Source: Amborella trichopoda (lineage: Eukaryota; Streptophyta; Magnoliopsida; Amborellales; Amborellaceae). Taken from it: DNA of 64,000 nucleotides. Below the pieces are notes generated by a model that had not been told where the DNA came from, ran no database searches, and was given only the letters and a program-made list of their open reading frames with translations. Each line of letters begins with the position of its first letter. Position 1 is the stretch's first letter. The stretch lies in assembly GCF_000471905.2 (NCBI RefSeq), contig NW_006495982.1, positions 1 to 64,000 of the forward strand. Reading direction: 5' to 3'. Below are positions 11,066-22,983 of the stretch, piece by piece. Made by a program: the position numbers and the translations under genes.

Positions 11066-11985
11066 CGTTGAAAAGGTGTCTACAGGTAATCCTCCCTCAA
11101 ACTTTTGATCATCTTGGAACATGGTATATTTCCACTGGGTTCAAGGCATAATTATGTAGTAGTTGAAAGGAATCTAAAATTCAATTCAAATTTAGCTTTG
11201 ATTAGAAAGGAAGTTATGTCCCTTATGAAAGACTTGAGAAATAGCTCTTACAGTTGCAATCCTGGCTCATTCAGAGTACATTTTGGTAAAACTTTGGAGC
11301 TGAAAAACTAAACAAAGTAACCATCTGATTTAAGTAAGTAAGATTAACAAGTGGTTTGACTCTCCTACCCAATGCTTTGGAGTTGCTTTTGGGTACATTC
11401 TATTTTCATGCCTTCACATTTTCATTGTGATAATTTTAGTGAGGTGAACTTTGCTAACGGGACAATGTTCTAGGGCTTGGCGGTAGTATTGTGAACTCTA
11501 TGATTAAGTTTTGAACTCCATTTTCATCAAAAGATAGGGGGCCCAAATCCCCATTGACTTACCCTTCTTTTTGCACTGACTTACCCAAAAAAACATACGG
11601 TCTTATAAGACATGGCTGCCTACTGAGTGGGTAATAAGTGGGTTGGATGGGTGGAGGGAATTGAAATTTATTTAGGGTGTGATTGACAATTGGATGTTGG
11701 AATTATGAAACGGTAGAAGTTCAAGGGCCTAGAATCTATAAATTTAATGTCTGGAACTGGCTAATATTGTGTTTGATGGCATATCTGAAAGTTCTAAGTA
11801 GTTTAGGAACATGTGTTTCATTGAATCTAGAATTTAGAACTCTAGTGTGTAAAATTTAGCTAGTTTTAACTATTCACTTGCGTTTTCATTGATGAGGGGG
11901 GTGGTATTTGTTAAATGAATGATTTCAAAATTATATCTCATCCATGATGGGTGTGACAAATTGCATGACCTTTATAAATTAACCC
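11066..11985. other. Intergenic, nothing recognised
   Basis: Short frames only, with no family resemblance. No convincing repeats. Confidence 0.55.
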
Positions 11986-11989
11986 CTCA

Positions 11990-12410
11990 TAAAGTTTTTA
12001 GTCGTGTCATACTTCAGTATTTTTAAACCACATCACTAACCCAATAAAATTTATTTTTACACCCTTCTCTCAAGTAAAAAAAGTAGATTTTTTAGAAAAA
12101 ATTGCCCCATAGAATATACATAAAAAATCCCTTAATGGGACATGAAGCTAATCCAACGCATGTTTTGCTAGACTAGCTCCTTTTTTTTAAATGAATTGCA
12201 CAATGTGTGCCATATTGGCTTCAATATGGACTAAAATGGTTTCATTGGAATAAAAAATGAGGGGGGATGAGAAAAACATGGTTATAAGAGGGTATTTTTG
12301 TCTTGAAAAATAGTATTTTTACTTGGAGGTGGGTGCAAAAATGAATACTATTGAAAATAGTGTTGCAGTTTTTAAAAATATTTGGGGTAGGCATGCCTAG
12401 AAGTTGGTTC
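11990..12410. mobile_element. Inverted-repeat non-autonomous element
   Basis: Arms of about 75 bp: a block with TTATTTTTACACCC and TCAAGTAAAAAAAG near 12,047-12,083 pairs with TTTTTACTTGGAGG and GGGTGCAAAAATG near 12,314-12,342, and ACTTCAGTATTTTTAAA near 12,011 pairs with TTTTTAAAAATATTTGGGG near 12,370. Ends are approximate and no target duplication was identified. Confidence 0.5.
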
Positions 12411-12639
12411 AACGGGGCCATCCATAATTTTCCATTATTTGTATCTTTTATAGATGCATGAAAATTATTTAATTATCGGTGTTGTTTGTATAAGATTGCA
12501 ACCTTAAACAATTCAAATAAGGTGCACCTCCAAATTTTACCATAAGATAGAATTTTGGTGTAAAAAATTATTGGGATGGCCTTATTGTCGATTAAAGGGG
12601 CGTTCCAAAATTCCTTTTGTAGCACAATTTTTGAAATTC

Positions 12640-13505
12640 AGAGAACTGAAAAACAACTCATAAGGAAAACCTGTAGGCATGAGATAGTTCTTGTTTTATT
12701 TGAAGTGTTAACGCTGCTGACTCGATACAATTTTTAGATGCAATCGATCCTGATGCATACATCTTTAAGATACAACCGGATTTAATATTTCATTTTCAAT
12801 TTACTGAGTTGCACTCTTAGTGACTTGTCCAAAACCACAACTTAATTATTGATTTTCTTTCCAATTGGTAAGAAAAACAATCACAAATATTGATTGGAAA
12901 TAACTATGTAATTATAATTTTAATTTTATGTTCTAGACAGATAAATTCTAAAATAATCTTCCTGTAAAACTAAGAAATAAACATGAAGTTACCTCATATT
13001 GCTTGTCGAGAGTAGAAGTATTCTCAAGGTACTTGTCTGGAACTCTTTCGGAAAGAGAGGATTTTTACACACCTTATACACTCAATTTTATTTTATGAAC
13101 TCTTTCTCTTTTTCAGGAAGAAACCACCAATATTTATAAAGGAAAAAATTAACGTGTGTGAAAATTGTTTCACATACATTGTTCTGTGTTACAACCATAA
13201 TTCGTAAACGATTAACATGCAATTTCGCTTTTTATATTTTAAAAGAGCACGGTGATACCACTTGTAAAAAACTGTTCGCAACTCTTTTTTATATTTTAGT
13301 GTCACTAAGGTAACATATTTGTTCAAATTCACATGAAGTAGCACTGTTGCAAAACTTGTGAAAAGTGGTGTGGTTCTCCCAGACCATTCTATTCACTGTA
13401 GTCTAGCATACGCTATAATCTCGTGACTATATATAGTTGTAGTCCTCTTGAACACAAACTCATATAGCCCACAATACTATTGTTTTGAAACATTAATAAC
13501 TGACA
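12640..13505 (-). repeat. Copia 1, 3' LTR
   Basis: On the minus strand it begins TGTCAGTTATTAATG (right after the polypurine tract) and ends near 12,640. Shared blocks with the other LTR include TTCCTGTAAAACTAAGAAAT and TATTCACTGTAGTCTAGCAT. The outer boundary is good to about 10 bases. Confidence 0.78.
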
Positions 13506-13522
13506 TTCTCCCGCCTTTTTCA
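13506..13522 (-). other. Copia 1 polypurine tract
   Basis: Minus strand AAAAAGGCGGGAGAA directly precedes the 3' LTR, the normal priming place for plus-strand DNA synthesis. Confidence 0.65.
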
Positions 13523-16500
13523 AAACGGTTAGATTTACACAAAATAATTAGAAAAGACAATGGATAAATAAATGTGTTTTTAGGTACTTGAACCTCTACA
13601 AAGTGTTAGGGCAGAACACTTATTAGGACAATGAATGGATGAATTTTGAATTATATTCTTTATTAATAAGCCTCGCATATACCGCACATCTTTCAAAAGT
13701 TGTGGTTTTCTAAAAAGATTTTGCACATTAAAAGCCTGTACTAATCTTGGTTTTCATGACCATTCAAGAGAATGCTTATTTATCATAGGAAGTGATCTCT
13801 ATTTTCACATCTATATAGGTGAATCCATGGAAGATGTCATGCCATGTGACACCCTAGCATAAGCCTAAGCCTATATCATCTATGCAAATGAAATCATTAG
13901 CAACGAAGCTCAAACTTTCCTTTCATTGCAACAAAATATACCATAGAGCTATAGATGGGGTCAAAATATAAATTTCTATTAAATAAAGATTTTTGGTACA
14001 TACATGCATCATACAACACACAAATACGTTGTTTTTCCCTTTGAACCTTGGCCTTGGGGTGTCCTTATCTTCAAGTAGGGGTTTCATCACTTCGTGGCAA
14101 AAAACATATGGCCTTCAATCCCATCCCTCTAGCCATCTTCCAAGACTTGATCCTTTGTAAGGCTTATAGTTAGTGGATCTGCCAAGTTCTAGTTAGAACT
14201 AACATGGAGTGTTGATATGACTCCATCTTCAAGTAATAGTCTCAATTGATTGTGCCTCAAGCGAATATATCTAGATTTTTAGGGAAAAATCTTGATGTTT
14301 GCTTGGTATATTGGTGCTTTACAATCACAATTAATAAGAATAGCAGTCATAGGTTATTGAATAATTGGTATGTCTACCAATAAATTTGTTTGTCACTCTG
14401 CCTTCTATCTCCGATTCCATGTGGATTTCGAAAGACATGTCTGCTTTTTAGAACCCCGAGCAACAACACCCCCACCACAACTGAATATCCATCTGCTAGT
14501 AGACCTAGATTCATCAGAATCTATTATCCAATTTGCATCGTTGTACCCTTCCAGTATAGCGGACTCACCCACATAGTATAGGCAATAATCTATGGTTGCC
14601 TTGAGTATAGGCCATAATCAGGGTTACTGGTATATCTATCCAGTTTACCTATAACAAAGTCTACATCAGGTTTAGTACAAGATATTGCATATGTATACAT
14701 CTAGAATAGTCTAATTGAGAAACATGACTACCTTCTTTCTTGCTAAGTTTAATATGAGTATCATAAGGGGTCAAAACTGGTTTACAATAAAAAAAATCAA
14801 ATCTTTTGAGTACTTTCTCAATATATTCGTTTTTGGGTTAAAACATACCAGTCGATTTTCTCACTATCTTGATTCCAAGTATTACGTCGGCTTGACACAT
14901 CGCTTTCATATTAAATTAATAAGATAAGAGTTTCTTTACATTTTCAATGCATGTAGTATTATTGCCTAGTATGAGCATATCATCTACATATAGATAAATT
15001 ATAACAATATTACCGTTAACAGCTCTAACGTATATAAACACATGTTGGCATCACTAATTTGAAATCCATATGATAAAACACTTCCATTGAATTTGCCATT
15101 GTTTAGGTACTTGTTGTTGTCAATACATGGATTTCACAAGTCTACAAACTTTGTGTTCCTGTAATTGAAGGACAAATCATTTAAGTCATTCAATGTAAAT
15201 TTCTTCATTTAGTTCACCATGGAGAAAAGTAGCTTTGACATCGATGGCAAAATAATTAGTATTCAAATGAGTAAGTGTCAAAGAAATCAACATCTTCTTT
15301 TGTTTGTAACCTTTTGCAACCAGTCGAGTTTTATATTTTTCAATAGCACTGTCTGCCTTAATTTTCTTTTTAAATATCCATTACTTCCTAAAGGCGTAGC
15401 ACCAAGAGGTAAATCTGCAAGTATCCAAGTGTCATTTTCTAATATAGATTTCATCTCATCGTTGACTGCCTCCCTCCAAAAGGAGCTTCACCTGAGTTCA
15501 TGGCATCTGGATACTTGTGAATACATCTGAAAATCATCTTCTTCTAATAAATACATCTGAAAATCAAAGCAAAGTTCATTGGTTTTCAGATTCTCTTACT
15601 TCTCTAGGGTTCTAAGCTTTTAGAGTTCTCATGCTCATCAATTTTACGCTAACCAAGAGGTTCTTTATATTCATTTTTTTGTTCACAATTAAAATTGTGT
15701 TAAAAAAATTCTACATCCCCGGATTCAATTACATTAGACTCCGGGTTCATAAATATAGGCCTTATTATTTTCAAAATACCCCACAAATATACTTTTAATT
15801 GATTTATATCCAAGTTGGATCTCTTAAGTCAGGGAGCCTAACTAAGGCTATACAATCCCAAACTTTGAGAAATCCCAAGTAAGGTTTCCTTCCTTTCTAG
15901 AGCTCATATGATATAGCATTAGATTTTGAATATCGTATACAATCCAAAATATATCAGGCAGACATTAAAGCCTCTCTTCACAAATTAGTAGTAAGGTTAG
16001 AACTTATGAGCATGCATTCACCATATTCACTTGTGCAATTCTTTAATTTGGCAAACTGGTTTGTTGTGATGTATATGGGATTGTAACTTGGTTAGTAATT
16101 TCACTTTCTTCACAAAATATAGAAAATTCAATGAAATTATATTCATCGTCTCTATCACTTCGTAAAACTTTAACTTTCAAATTTAATTAGTTTTCAATCT
16201 CTTTTTTGCAAATTTTAAATTTTTTAAATACTTTATCTTTGTTTCAAATTAAATAAACATAAACGTACCCTAAAAACTCATCATTGAAAGTGAAAAAATA
16301 TCTCTTCCTATCACGAGTTTGTACATCTCTCAGATCACAAACAACTATTATTAATTCCAGTAACCTGGAACTTCTTTTTACTTTCGGAAAGGATTTTTTT
16401 GTAATATTGGATTGTACACAATTATACATACATAACACATAGTATTTTTCAAATTTACACACTTGGGAATAAGGTGTATAGTATTCATTTCTCTCAAAAT

Positions 16501-17915
16501 ATGATAATTAGCAAGACCTAATGTACCATGCCACAAAGAGAGAGAAGCAAGCATATACAGAGAGGAAAAGGTACCTGTTTCATTAATTATATCGAGCTTA
16601 AACACGCCTTAGGCATATTTCATGCCGACAATGACTCCATTTTTCGATAAGATAAACTTGTTGCAGAAACAAGTTTAGAACCCTTCTTATTCAACATGTA
16701 TGCAAATACTAAGTTTTTTCCAGACTTTAGGGTCATAACATACATCCAGAACAGTGAGAACTTTACCTGATGTAAATTTCAATTATACCATCCCTTTGTC
16801 AACCACTTTGGAGGAAGAAGAATTGCCAATGTAAAGGACAATATCCTCTCCCATGATTTCGTAAATCCTAAGCAAGTTCCTATTATCAGAAACATGTATA
16901 ATGGCTATAGAGTCTACCCACCATTCTGTCACGCTCCCTGCAACATTAATTTCGGACATCATGACAACAAATTTTTTCTCAGTTACAATGGCTTGAGCTA
17001 GTTGCTTATTTCAAAGTTTGCAGAATTTTGCACATGACTAGCTTTACCGCAAAAATAGCATACCATGTGTTTCTTACCTCTTGTGTTGCCTTTGGTTTAA
17101 TTTTTTTTTTCTTCTCTCTTCTCTTCTTTCTTTTCATCGATCTGGACTCCTTTCTCAATTTTGTGCTCTTTTCTTCTTTGTCCGTCAATAGCATGTACTT
17201 TGGCAATTACCCGGGACTTATGTTCATGTATATGTCGGAATTTAGTTTCTTCAATATGTAAATAAGTCATTAATTGCTTGTCTCAAATCTTCAGATTTTA
17301 AAGCATTTCTGCAGTCTTTCCAAGATGGTGACAATTTATGAACAATAGTACGCATATGGAATGACTCATAAAATTTGACGTCCTTTGCTGCAAGTTCATT
17401 TGCTATAATTTGAAGATCAAGAATGTGAGCTAAGAATGTGAGCTATAATTGGTTTTTTTTTTTTATAACTTTAAAATTCAAGTATTTAGTAATGAGATAT
17501 TTCTTTCTCCCAACATCTTCTTCTTTATATTTGATTTCCAAAACTTCCTAAAGGTCTTTTGGAGTTAGCATTTCAGAATAAAGATCAAATAAAGGATCGA
17601 TGAGAGCATTTGGGATATGCCCTTTACAAGTATAATCATCATCTTCCCATTGTTGTTTTTCTTTTAACAATCGATCATATTGTATTTATGTTGTCTTATC
17701 AATTGTTGAATCATTGTTTTGATAATTACCAGTCTAAGCAGGTGCCGGACAAGTAGAGGGACAATGCTTCTTTAACGTATAATCAACTCTTAAAGTTCTT
17801 AACAAAAACTAAACTTTTGATTGCCATCTCTTGAAAATTGCACCATCAAAACATTCCAGCCTAATAAAATCTGGGGAAACAACTTTTAGCGAGTTTATAG
17901 AAGCTATAAATGATT
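13523..17915 (-). pseudogene. Copia 1 gag-pol remnant
   Basis: No intact frame remains, but minus-strand pieces are readable in Copia order. A gag segment lies near 17.9-17.3 kb (LECFDGAIFKRWQ). A zinc knuckle C-x2-C-x4-H lies near 17,030-17,075 (CYFCGKASH). Protease and pre-integrase pieces lie near 16.9-16.3 kb (SGKVLTVLDVCY, then LWHGTLGLANYHIL). Reverse transcriptase lies near 15,500-15,215 (GSKWIFKKKIK, RLVAKGYKQ, DVKATFLHGELNE). RNase H lies near 14,590-14,420 (GYNDANWIIDSDESRSTS). Frameshifts and stops separate these pieces, so no functional polyprotein is expected. Confidence 0.82.
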
Positions 17916-17919
17916 TAAC

Positions 17920-19985
17920 ACTTAAAAAGCAACTCATATGGTACACCTAGAGGCACGAGATGGTTCTCGCTTTCTTCAAAATTTTAAATGCTCCAAACTC
18001 GAGAAAATTTTGAGATGCAATCTGTCCCGATGAGTACATTCATATGATACAACGAGTTTTTTTTTTTTTTGATAATGTAGGATACAACCATGTTTAGTAT
18101 TTCACTATTAAATTACTAAGTTGCACTCTCAGTAACTTGTCAAAAACCACAACTCAATTACTGATTATTTACCAATTGGCAAGAAAAGCAACCACATGCA
18201 TCAATTGAAAATAACTCTAAAATTATAATTTTTGTTCCAAAAAAATAAATTATGGGAAAAAGTTCCTGTAAAACTAAGAAATAAACAGGAAGTTACTTCA
18301 GATTTGTCTTCGAAAGTAGAAGTACTCGACTGAAACTTCTTCGGATATTCTCTTTTTAGAGAGAGAGTTTTTATACACCTTATGCACTCAATTTCTATTC
18401 AATTTTTTTTCATAAATTCTAAGGGAAAAGTACAAAACCCCCCAAGACGACACTTTCTATGTAACTTACCCCCAACCTAAATTTTTCTCTCAAATTTTCC
18501 CCCAAGACAAACTTTCTATGCAAATAACCCGAAGTTAATATATTTTTTTTTTAGACAGAAATGCTCTTCCCTCCTCGAACACAAAAATCATTTGGCCATA
18601 TTTGACGTTGACTTTTGGGCCCCGGTAGTATATTGCTGGAGCGCACCATCACATTGACGGAGCGCACAAGTGTCGGACTGCCTTAAAACAACTGCCGAAC
18701 CGAAACTGAGTACCGCCAGACCCCTTTTACATAGAATCCAATAACAACTGAGTACTGCTAGACCCCCTTTACATAGTGCAGGAGTCCTGGAATCCAGTAC
18801 TAACTGAGTACTGCCGGACCCCCTTTACATAGTGCATGAGTTATGGAATCCAGTAACATCTATTGTCGGACCAGCAACAGTTTTGGAATCCAGTAATACT
18901 GTCAGACCCCCTTTACATAGTGCAGGAGTTTTGGAATCAAGTAACAACTGAGTACTGCCAGATCCCCTTTTACATAGTGCAGGAGTCCTGGAATCCAGTA
19001 ACATCTACTCTCGGACCAGCAACAGTCCTGGAATCTAGTAATACTGTCAGACCCCCATTACATAGTACAGGAGTTCTGGAATCCAGTAACAATTGAGTAC
19101 TGCCAGACCCCCTTTTATATAGTGCAGGAGTTCTGGAATCCAGTAACAACTAAGTACTGCCAGACCCCCTTTTACATAGTCCAGGAGTCCTAGAATCCAG
19201 TAAAGTTTACTGTCGGACCATCCTTTGCAACTGCCAGACCGCTTTTATATAGTGCAGTAGTCCTGGAATCCAATAACATCTACTGTTGGACCATTCGTTG
19301 CAACTGCTTTGCAATTGCTGGATCGCACTTTACATAGTGCCGGAGCTCTACTGTCGGACCGCACTTTATACAGTGCCAGAGCCCTACTGCCGGACCACAC
19401 TTTACACAGTGCCAGAACCCTACAACCGGACCGTACTTACACAGTGCCGGAGCCCCTATTTTGGTGGGATAGAGAAGAGAGAGGCATGGGTACGGTAAAA
19501 GTAAGGAAGGGTAGTTTAGGCATTTTTTTTTAAAAAAATTTGTTTTGGGGGTATTTGCATAAAAAATGTATTTTGAGGAAAAAGTGAGAGAAGATTTAGA
19601 TCGGGGTAAGTTGCATAGAAAGTGTAGTTGTGGGGTTTTTTTGTAAGTTTCCCTAAATTCTATCATTTTCAGGAAGAAACCACTGGTATTTATTAAGGAA
19701 AAATTAATAACGTGTGTGAAAATTATTTCACATACGATGTCCCACGTTACGGCCATAAACAGTAAAAGCTTAATAGATAATTTCATTTTTTAAAATAGCA
19801 TGGTGATGCCATGTGTAAAAAACCGTTCGTAACTCATTTTTCCTGTGCGTTTTATTTTAGTCACTAAGGTAACATAGTTCGAAATTCACATGAGGAAAAG
19901 CAATTAATCGTTGCAGAATTTGTGAAAAGTGAGTGTGGTCTTCCAGACCATACTATTCACTGTAGTCTAGCATGCACTATAATCA
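17920..19985 (-). repeat. Copia 1, 5' LTR, interrupted
   Basis: Homologous to 12,640-13,505 in two parts, 17,920-18,421 and 19,655-19,985, separated by the TIR element at 18,422-19,654. Homology stops near 19,985 (ATAATCACGTGA), where a partial family A MITE begins, so the outer end of this LTR is lost and no target duplication can be read. Confidence 0.78.
18422..19654. mobile_element. TIR element with GTCCGGCA-type tandem repeats, copy E1
   Basis: 1,233 bp, starting AGGGAAAAGTAC and ending GTAAGTTTCCCT. The terminal inverted repeats are about 100-110 bp (CTTTCTATGTAACTTACCCC at the left, complement GGGGTAAGTTGCATAGAAAG at the right). It is flanked by the 8 bp duplication AAATTCTA (18,414-18,421 and 19,655-19,662), and the unoccupied site is visible in the other LTR near 13,095-13,115. 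The core is a diverged minisatellite with units of roughly 57, 87 and, near the right end, 36 bp, each with a CTGCCGGACC-like core and CATAGTGCAGGAGT. No transposase frame; mobilised in trans if at all. The long TIRs and 8-9 bp duplication suggest a Mutator-like or hAT-like system (inference). Confidence 0.88.
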
Positions 19986-19989
19986 CGTG

Positions 19990-20110
19990 AATACTCGATG
20001 CCAAGATGATCAATTAGAGGACTTTCCAATATCAAAACAACTTTTTCCAATAAATTTTTGAGGCTTAGTTCTACATTTTAAGCTTACGAAGCTATATAAA
20101 GTTTTTGTTT
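19990..20110. mobile_element. Partial family A MITE
   Basis: CGATGCCAAGATGATCAATT, GGACTTTCC and AATAAATTTTTGAGGC match one end of the family A copies at 41.4 and 51.2 kb. Only about a third of the element is present. Confidence 0.55.
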
Positions 20111-20252
20111 TAATTATTTAACTTTTTTGTGATTTTTATCTATTTTTTTGTTATTTTTTACATGGTATTTTAAGCAAATAAATTTTAATAAAAAAATGCT
20201 TTTCAGAAAGATAAATATATAGTTTTTAAACTGCATAAATTGCAATAAGTTT

Positions 20253-20991
20253 AGGGAAAATTGTAGATACTCCCCAACTTGGTCTTTCTAGACAAACTCC
20301 CCCCAACCAAATTTTTTTTACAATTTTTACCCCGAGACATACTTTTCTAGCAAATACCCCTCCAAGGAAATAAAAAATAATAAAAACCAAAATGCCCTCT
20401 ATGTAATTAAAACACCACTCTCTTCGGCAATGAGGTTCTGAAAAAAAAATGGCTCTAGTACTTTATAAAGGTAGTCTGGTACTAATTGTTTATGGAAAAC
20501 TAAGGGGTCCGTCAATTCTTAAAGGCAGTCCGGCAATAGGGGTTCTGGAAAAATATTGGGTTTGGCATATTATACATGCAGTCTGGCACATTTCGATTCT
20601 CGCATATTTCGGGTCCGACAAATGTTGAAGGCGGGCCGGCATGTATTATATTAGTCCGGCATCTCCTTTTCTCAGTCCATCAGTTCGACTTGATTTACCT
20701 GCGGTCCAACAATATGTTCATGTAGTCCGGCATAACCATGTCCGGGTCCGGCAATATTGGCCTAAGGTTGTCTTCACGTGGGTCCGGCACTATGTTTGTA
20801 AGTCCACGCCATGTGTAGCCCTTTTGTAGGGGAAATGACATTTTCGTCAAAAAAAATATGCCTCTTTTGATTTGGGGGGTGAGGGAGGTATTTGCTATAA
20901 AAGTTAATTTTGGCGAAAAAAATTGTTAAAAAAACTTAAGGGGTGATTGTCTAAAAAGTCTACTTTTGTAAGGGGTTTTTTTAATTTTCCT
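20253..20991. mobile_element. TIR element with GTCCGGCA motifs, copy E2
   Basis: 739 bp, starting AGGGAAAATTGTAG and ending TTTAATTTTCCT, flanked by the 8 bp duplication ATAAGTTT (20,245-20,252 and 20,992-20,999). The TIRs resemble those of E1 (CTCCCCCCAACCAAATTTTT, CAAATACCCCTCC at the left). The core carries repeated GTCCGGCA or one-base variants on the + strand at irregular spacing (for example near 20,538, 20,654, 20,738 and 20,780), but the spacers are unlike those of E1. No coding frame. Confidence 0.85.
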
Positions 20992-20999
20992 ATAAGTTT

Positions 21000-22350
21000 A
21001 TCTCAAGTAGTTTTATTTGGGATACTCCCAAACAACACATGATTCATTATGAGGATTAATTTTATTGAAGCAATGAATTATGGTGATAACAAGTATAACC
21101 AATCAGGCTCTTAAGGGTTCGAGGTTATATGGTTTCTATAAGGGTCTCTGATTTCGGACGTACCACTTATGACTTAATGCTGTCTTGCACTTCTAGTGGT
21201 AGATGGCTGTTTAAAGTCCTTGGAGTGCTACTTTCTTCTATATTGATGGTGTGGTTCCATACATTCGATTGTTACTAATAATTCATTGTTTAATAAAATT
21301 AATAATGATAATTAATTAAGTTTCCCTCATAAATTTGATAGTTTCTATCATAGAACTATTTGAGATAAACTTGTAGGAGATTTTACATATAAGTTTATCT
21401 TTTTGAAAAGTTGTTTGTAAACTTGCAGGCATATATTTTGTTGGCTTTTTTGCTTTTTGCCAAAAGCAATTAAAAATAATTGAAAATCACCAAAAAATTT
21501 AAAATAATATCATATATAATACAAAATATCTACTAAATAATTAACAAAATAATATTATGCAGACTACATTAACTCAAAGAAAAGCAACAAATTATAATAA
21601 AAAAAATGCGTTGGTCTGGCATCCACATCATGTGGATGCTAAAATGGTGCACAAGCACCCCTGGACACTTCATTTTAGAAGGGGTGAAAATGGACATATG
21701 CATCCGAAAAATATAAAAAATATAAAAAAGTCAATTGATTAAAATATCATAAATATTTTCAAGGTAACTCTATCAATTTATTTTATTGTTTATATTTATT
21801 TTAAGTACCATCCATTGAAAAGCGTGAACACCTAAAATTTTAAGTTAAACACAATTTATATAAAAAATAAAATTGAAATCTACATGCAAATGGAGTGGGT
21901 ACTTCTACACCATTCAAATGCCTAGATGATCTGAGTCCTGGGATTTTCCCAAATTGGAAACCACCTTGATCGTAATTGAGGACTGTGCTACTTACAAAAT
22001 CAAACTCCCCTTGGTAGATCTGTATAGAAGAGGTGGAGAGAAATCAGACACCAAATCTACATGAAATATAGGTGCAATACTCCCACATTATGGTGCCTAT
22101 CTTTTAAAAGATGAATTAATAATGCATGATTTGAAAATTTTAATAGGAACAATTTCATAAATATAAACCATCTCATTTTATGGGCAATGTTTCACTTTCT
22201 AGTCTATCGTTCGTTCAAAACTGGCATGTGGCGAGGTAGGGGAAGAAAGGAAGGAGTCATAGTAAGTTTTATTTCTATCCACGATTCAATCACTTTCTAC
22301 CATCAATGTAGTTTTTTGTATTTGGAGAACAATTCATTACTGTGTTGGGT
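21000..22350. other. Intergenic, nothing recognised
   Basis: AT-rich, no gene-like frames and no clear repeats. A short palindromic CATCCACATCATGTGGATGC lies near 21,619. Confidence 0.5.
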
Positions 22351-22354
22351 TTAT

Positions 22355-22605
22355 ATACTATAAGACCATTTACTTTTGGTATAAAAAGACCACAATTACC
22401 ATTGAACATCGTATGTAAAATTTGATAATTATTGTTGACCATTAAATATAAAATTGGATACCTTAAAATATCTCGAAAATTTTACTTTGGACTTTATGCT
22501 CTTTTACGCTCGGTCTACGTCACACCTCCAGCCACTTGATTTTATATCTAAATGTCGATAATGATCTTAACTTCCTTATACCAAAAGCAATTGGTCTTAT
22601 CAAGT
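22355..22605. mobile_element. MITE, family B, copy 1
   Basis: Inverted ends of about 70 bp: ACTATAAGACCATTTACTTT near 22,357 pairs with ACCAAAAGCAATTGGTCTTA near 22,581. Related ends occur at 27.5-27.7 kb and 43.9-44.1 kb, with partial ones near 22.7 and 51.9 kb. No coding capacity. Confidence 0.65.
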
Positions 22606-22782
22606 ATATTTCTTTACAAAATAATTCAACCTAGTAAGCCATTAATATTTGGCATGAGTTTTTAAGTATGGACAATACATAAAGCAAATACATCCCAACA
22701 CAGTCATCGTGGTCTTATACAAAAATAAATGGTTTTATAGTATATATTCCCCAAGGCTTGTGCCCTTTTTCTCTATATCATT
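22606..22782. other. Decayed repeat between a MITE and the Copia 2 LTR
   Basis: TAAATGGTTTTATAGTATAT near 22,726 resembles a family B right end. CATCCCAACACAGT near 22,692 is inverted relative to ACTGTGTTGGG near 22,340, so family B copy 1 may be nested in a larger inverted-repeat element. Confidence 0.4.
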
Positions 22783-22787
22783 TCTCT

Positions 22788-22983
22788 TGTTAAACTTTTG
22801 TACCCTCCAGGGAAATCTCTCTGTATCGATTAATTGTCAAGAATATACAAAATCATGTATACATATACGGCTAATCAGTTATCGATAATGACAAACTAAT
22901 CTAGTCTTATCAAGAGAAATATCTACATCAAGTACAAGATAACTTAAAATTAAAAACTATCCTCAACTATCCCTATCTCTACA
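22788..22983 (-). repeat. Copia 2, 3' LTR
   Basis: On the + strand it runs from TGTTAAACTTTTGTACCC to TATCCCTATCTCTACA. The inner side borders CTCCCCCTCAA, the complement of the polypurine tract. Confidence 0.9.

Larger units (their letters stand above)
12640..19985 (-). mobile_element. Degenerate Copia LTR retrotransposon 1 (whole element)
   Basis: A minus-strand element with related LTRs at 12,640-13,505 and about 17,920-19,985, the second split by a younger TIR element and cut short at its outer end. Between them lie decayed gag, protease, integrase, reverse transcriptase and RNase H remnants in Copia order. LTR divergence is clearly greater than in the second Copia element, so this is the older insertion. 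Confidence 0.85.

Noticed and set aside
18720..19450. CRISPR-like regularly spaced repeats
   Set aside because: Unit lengths vary, repeats are diverged, the array lies between transposon TIRs in a plant genome, and there are no cas genes.
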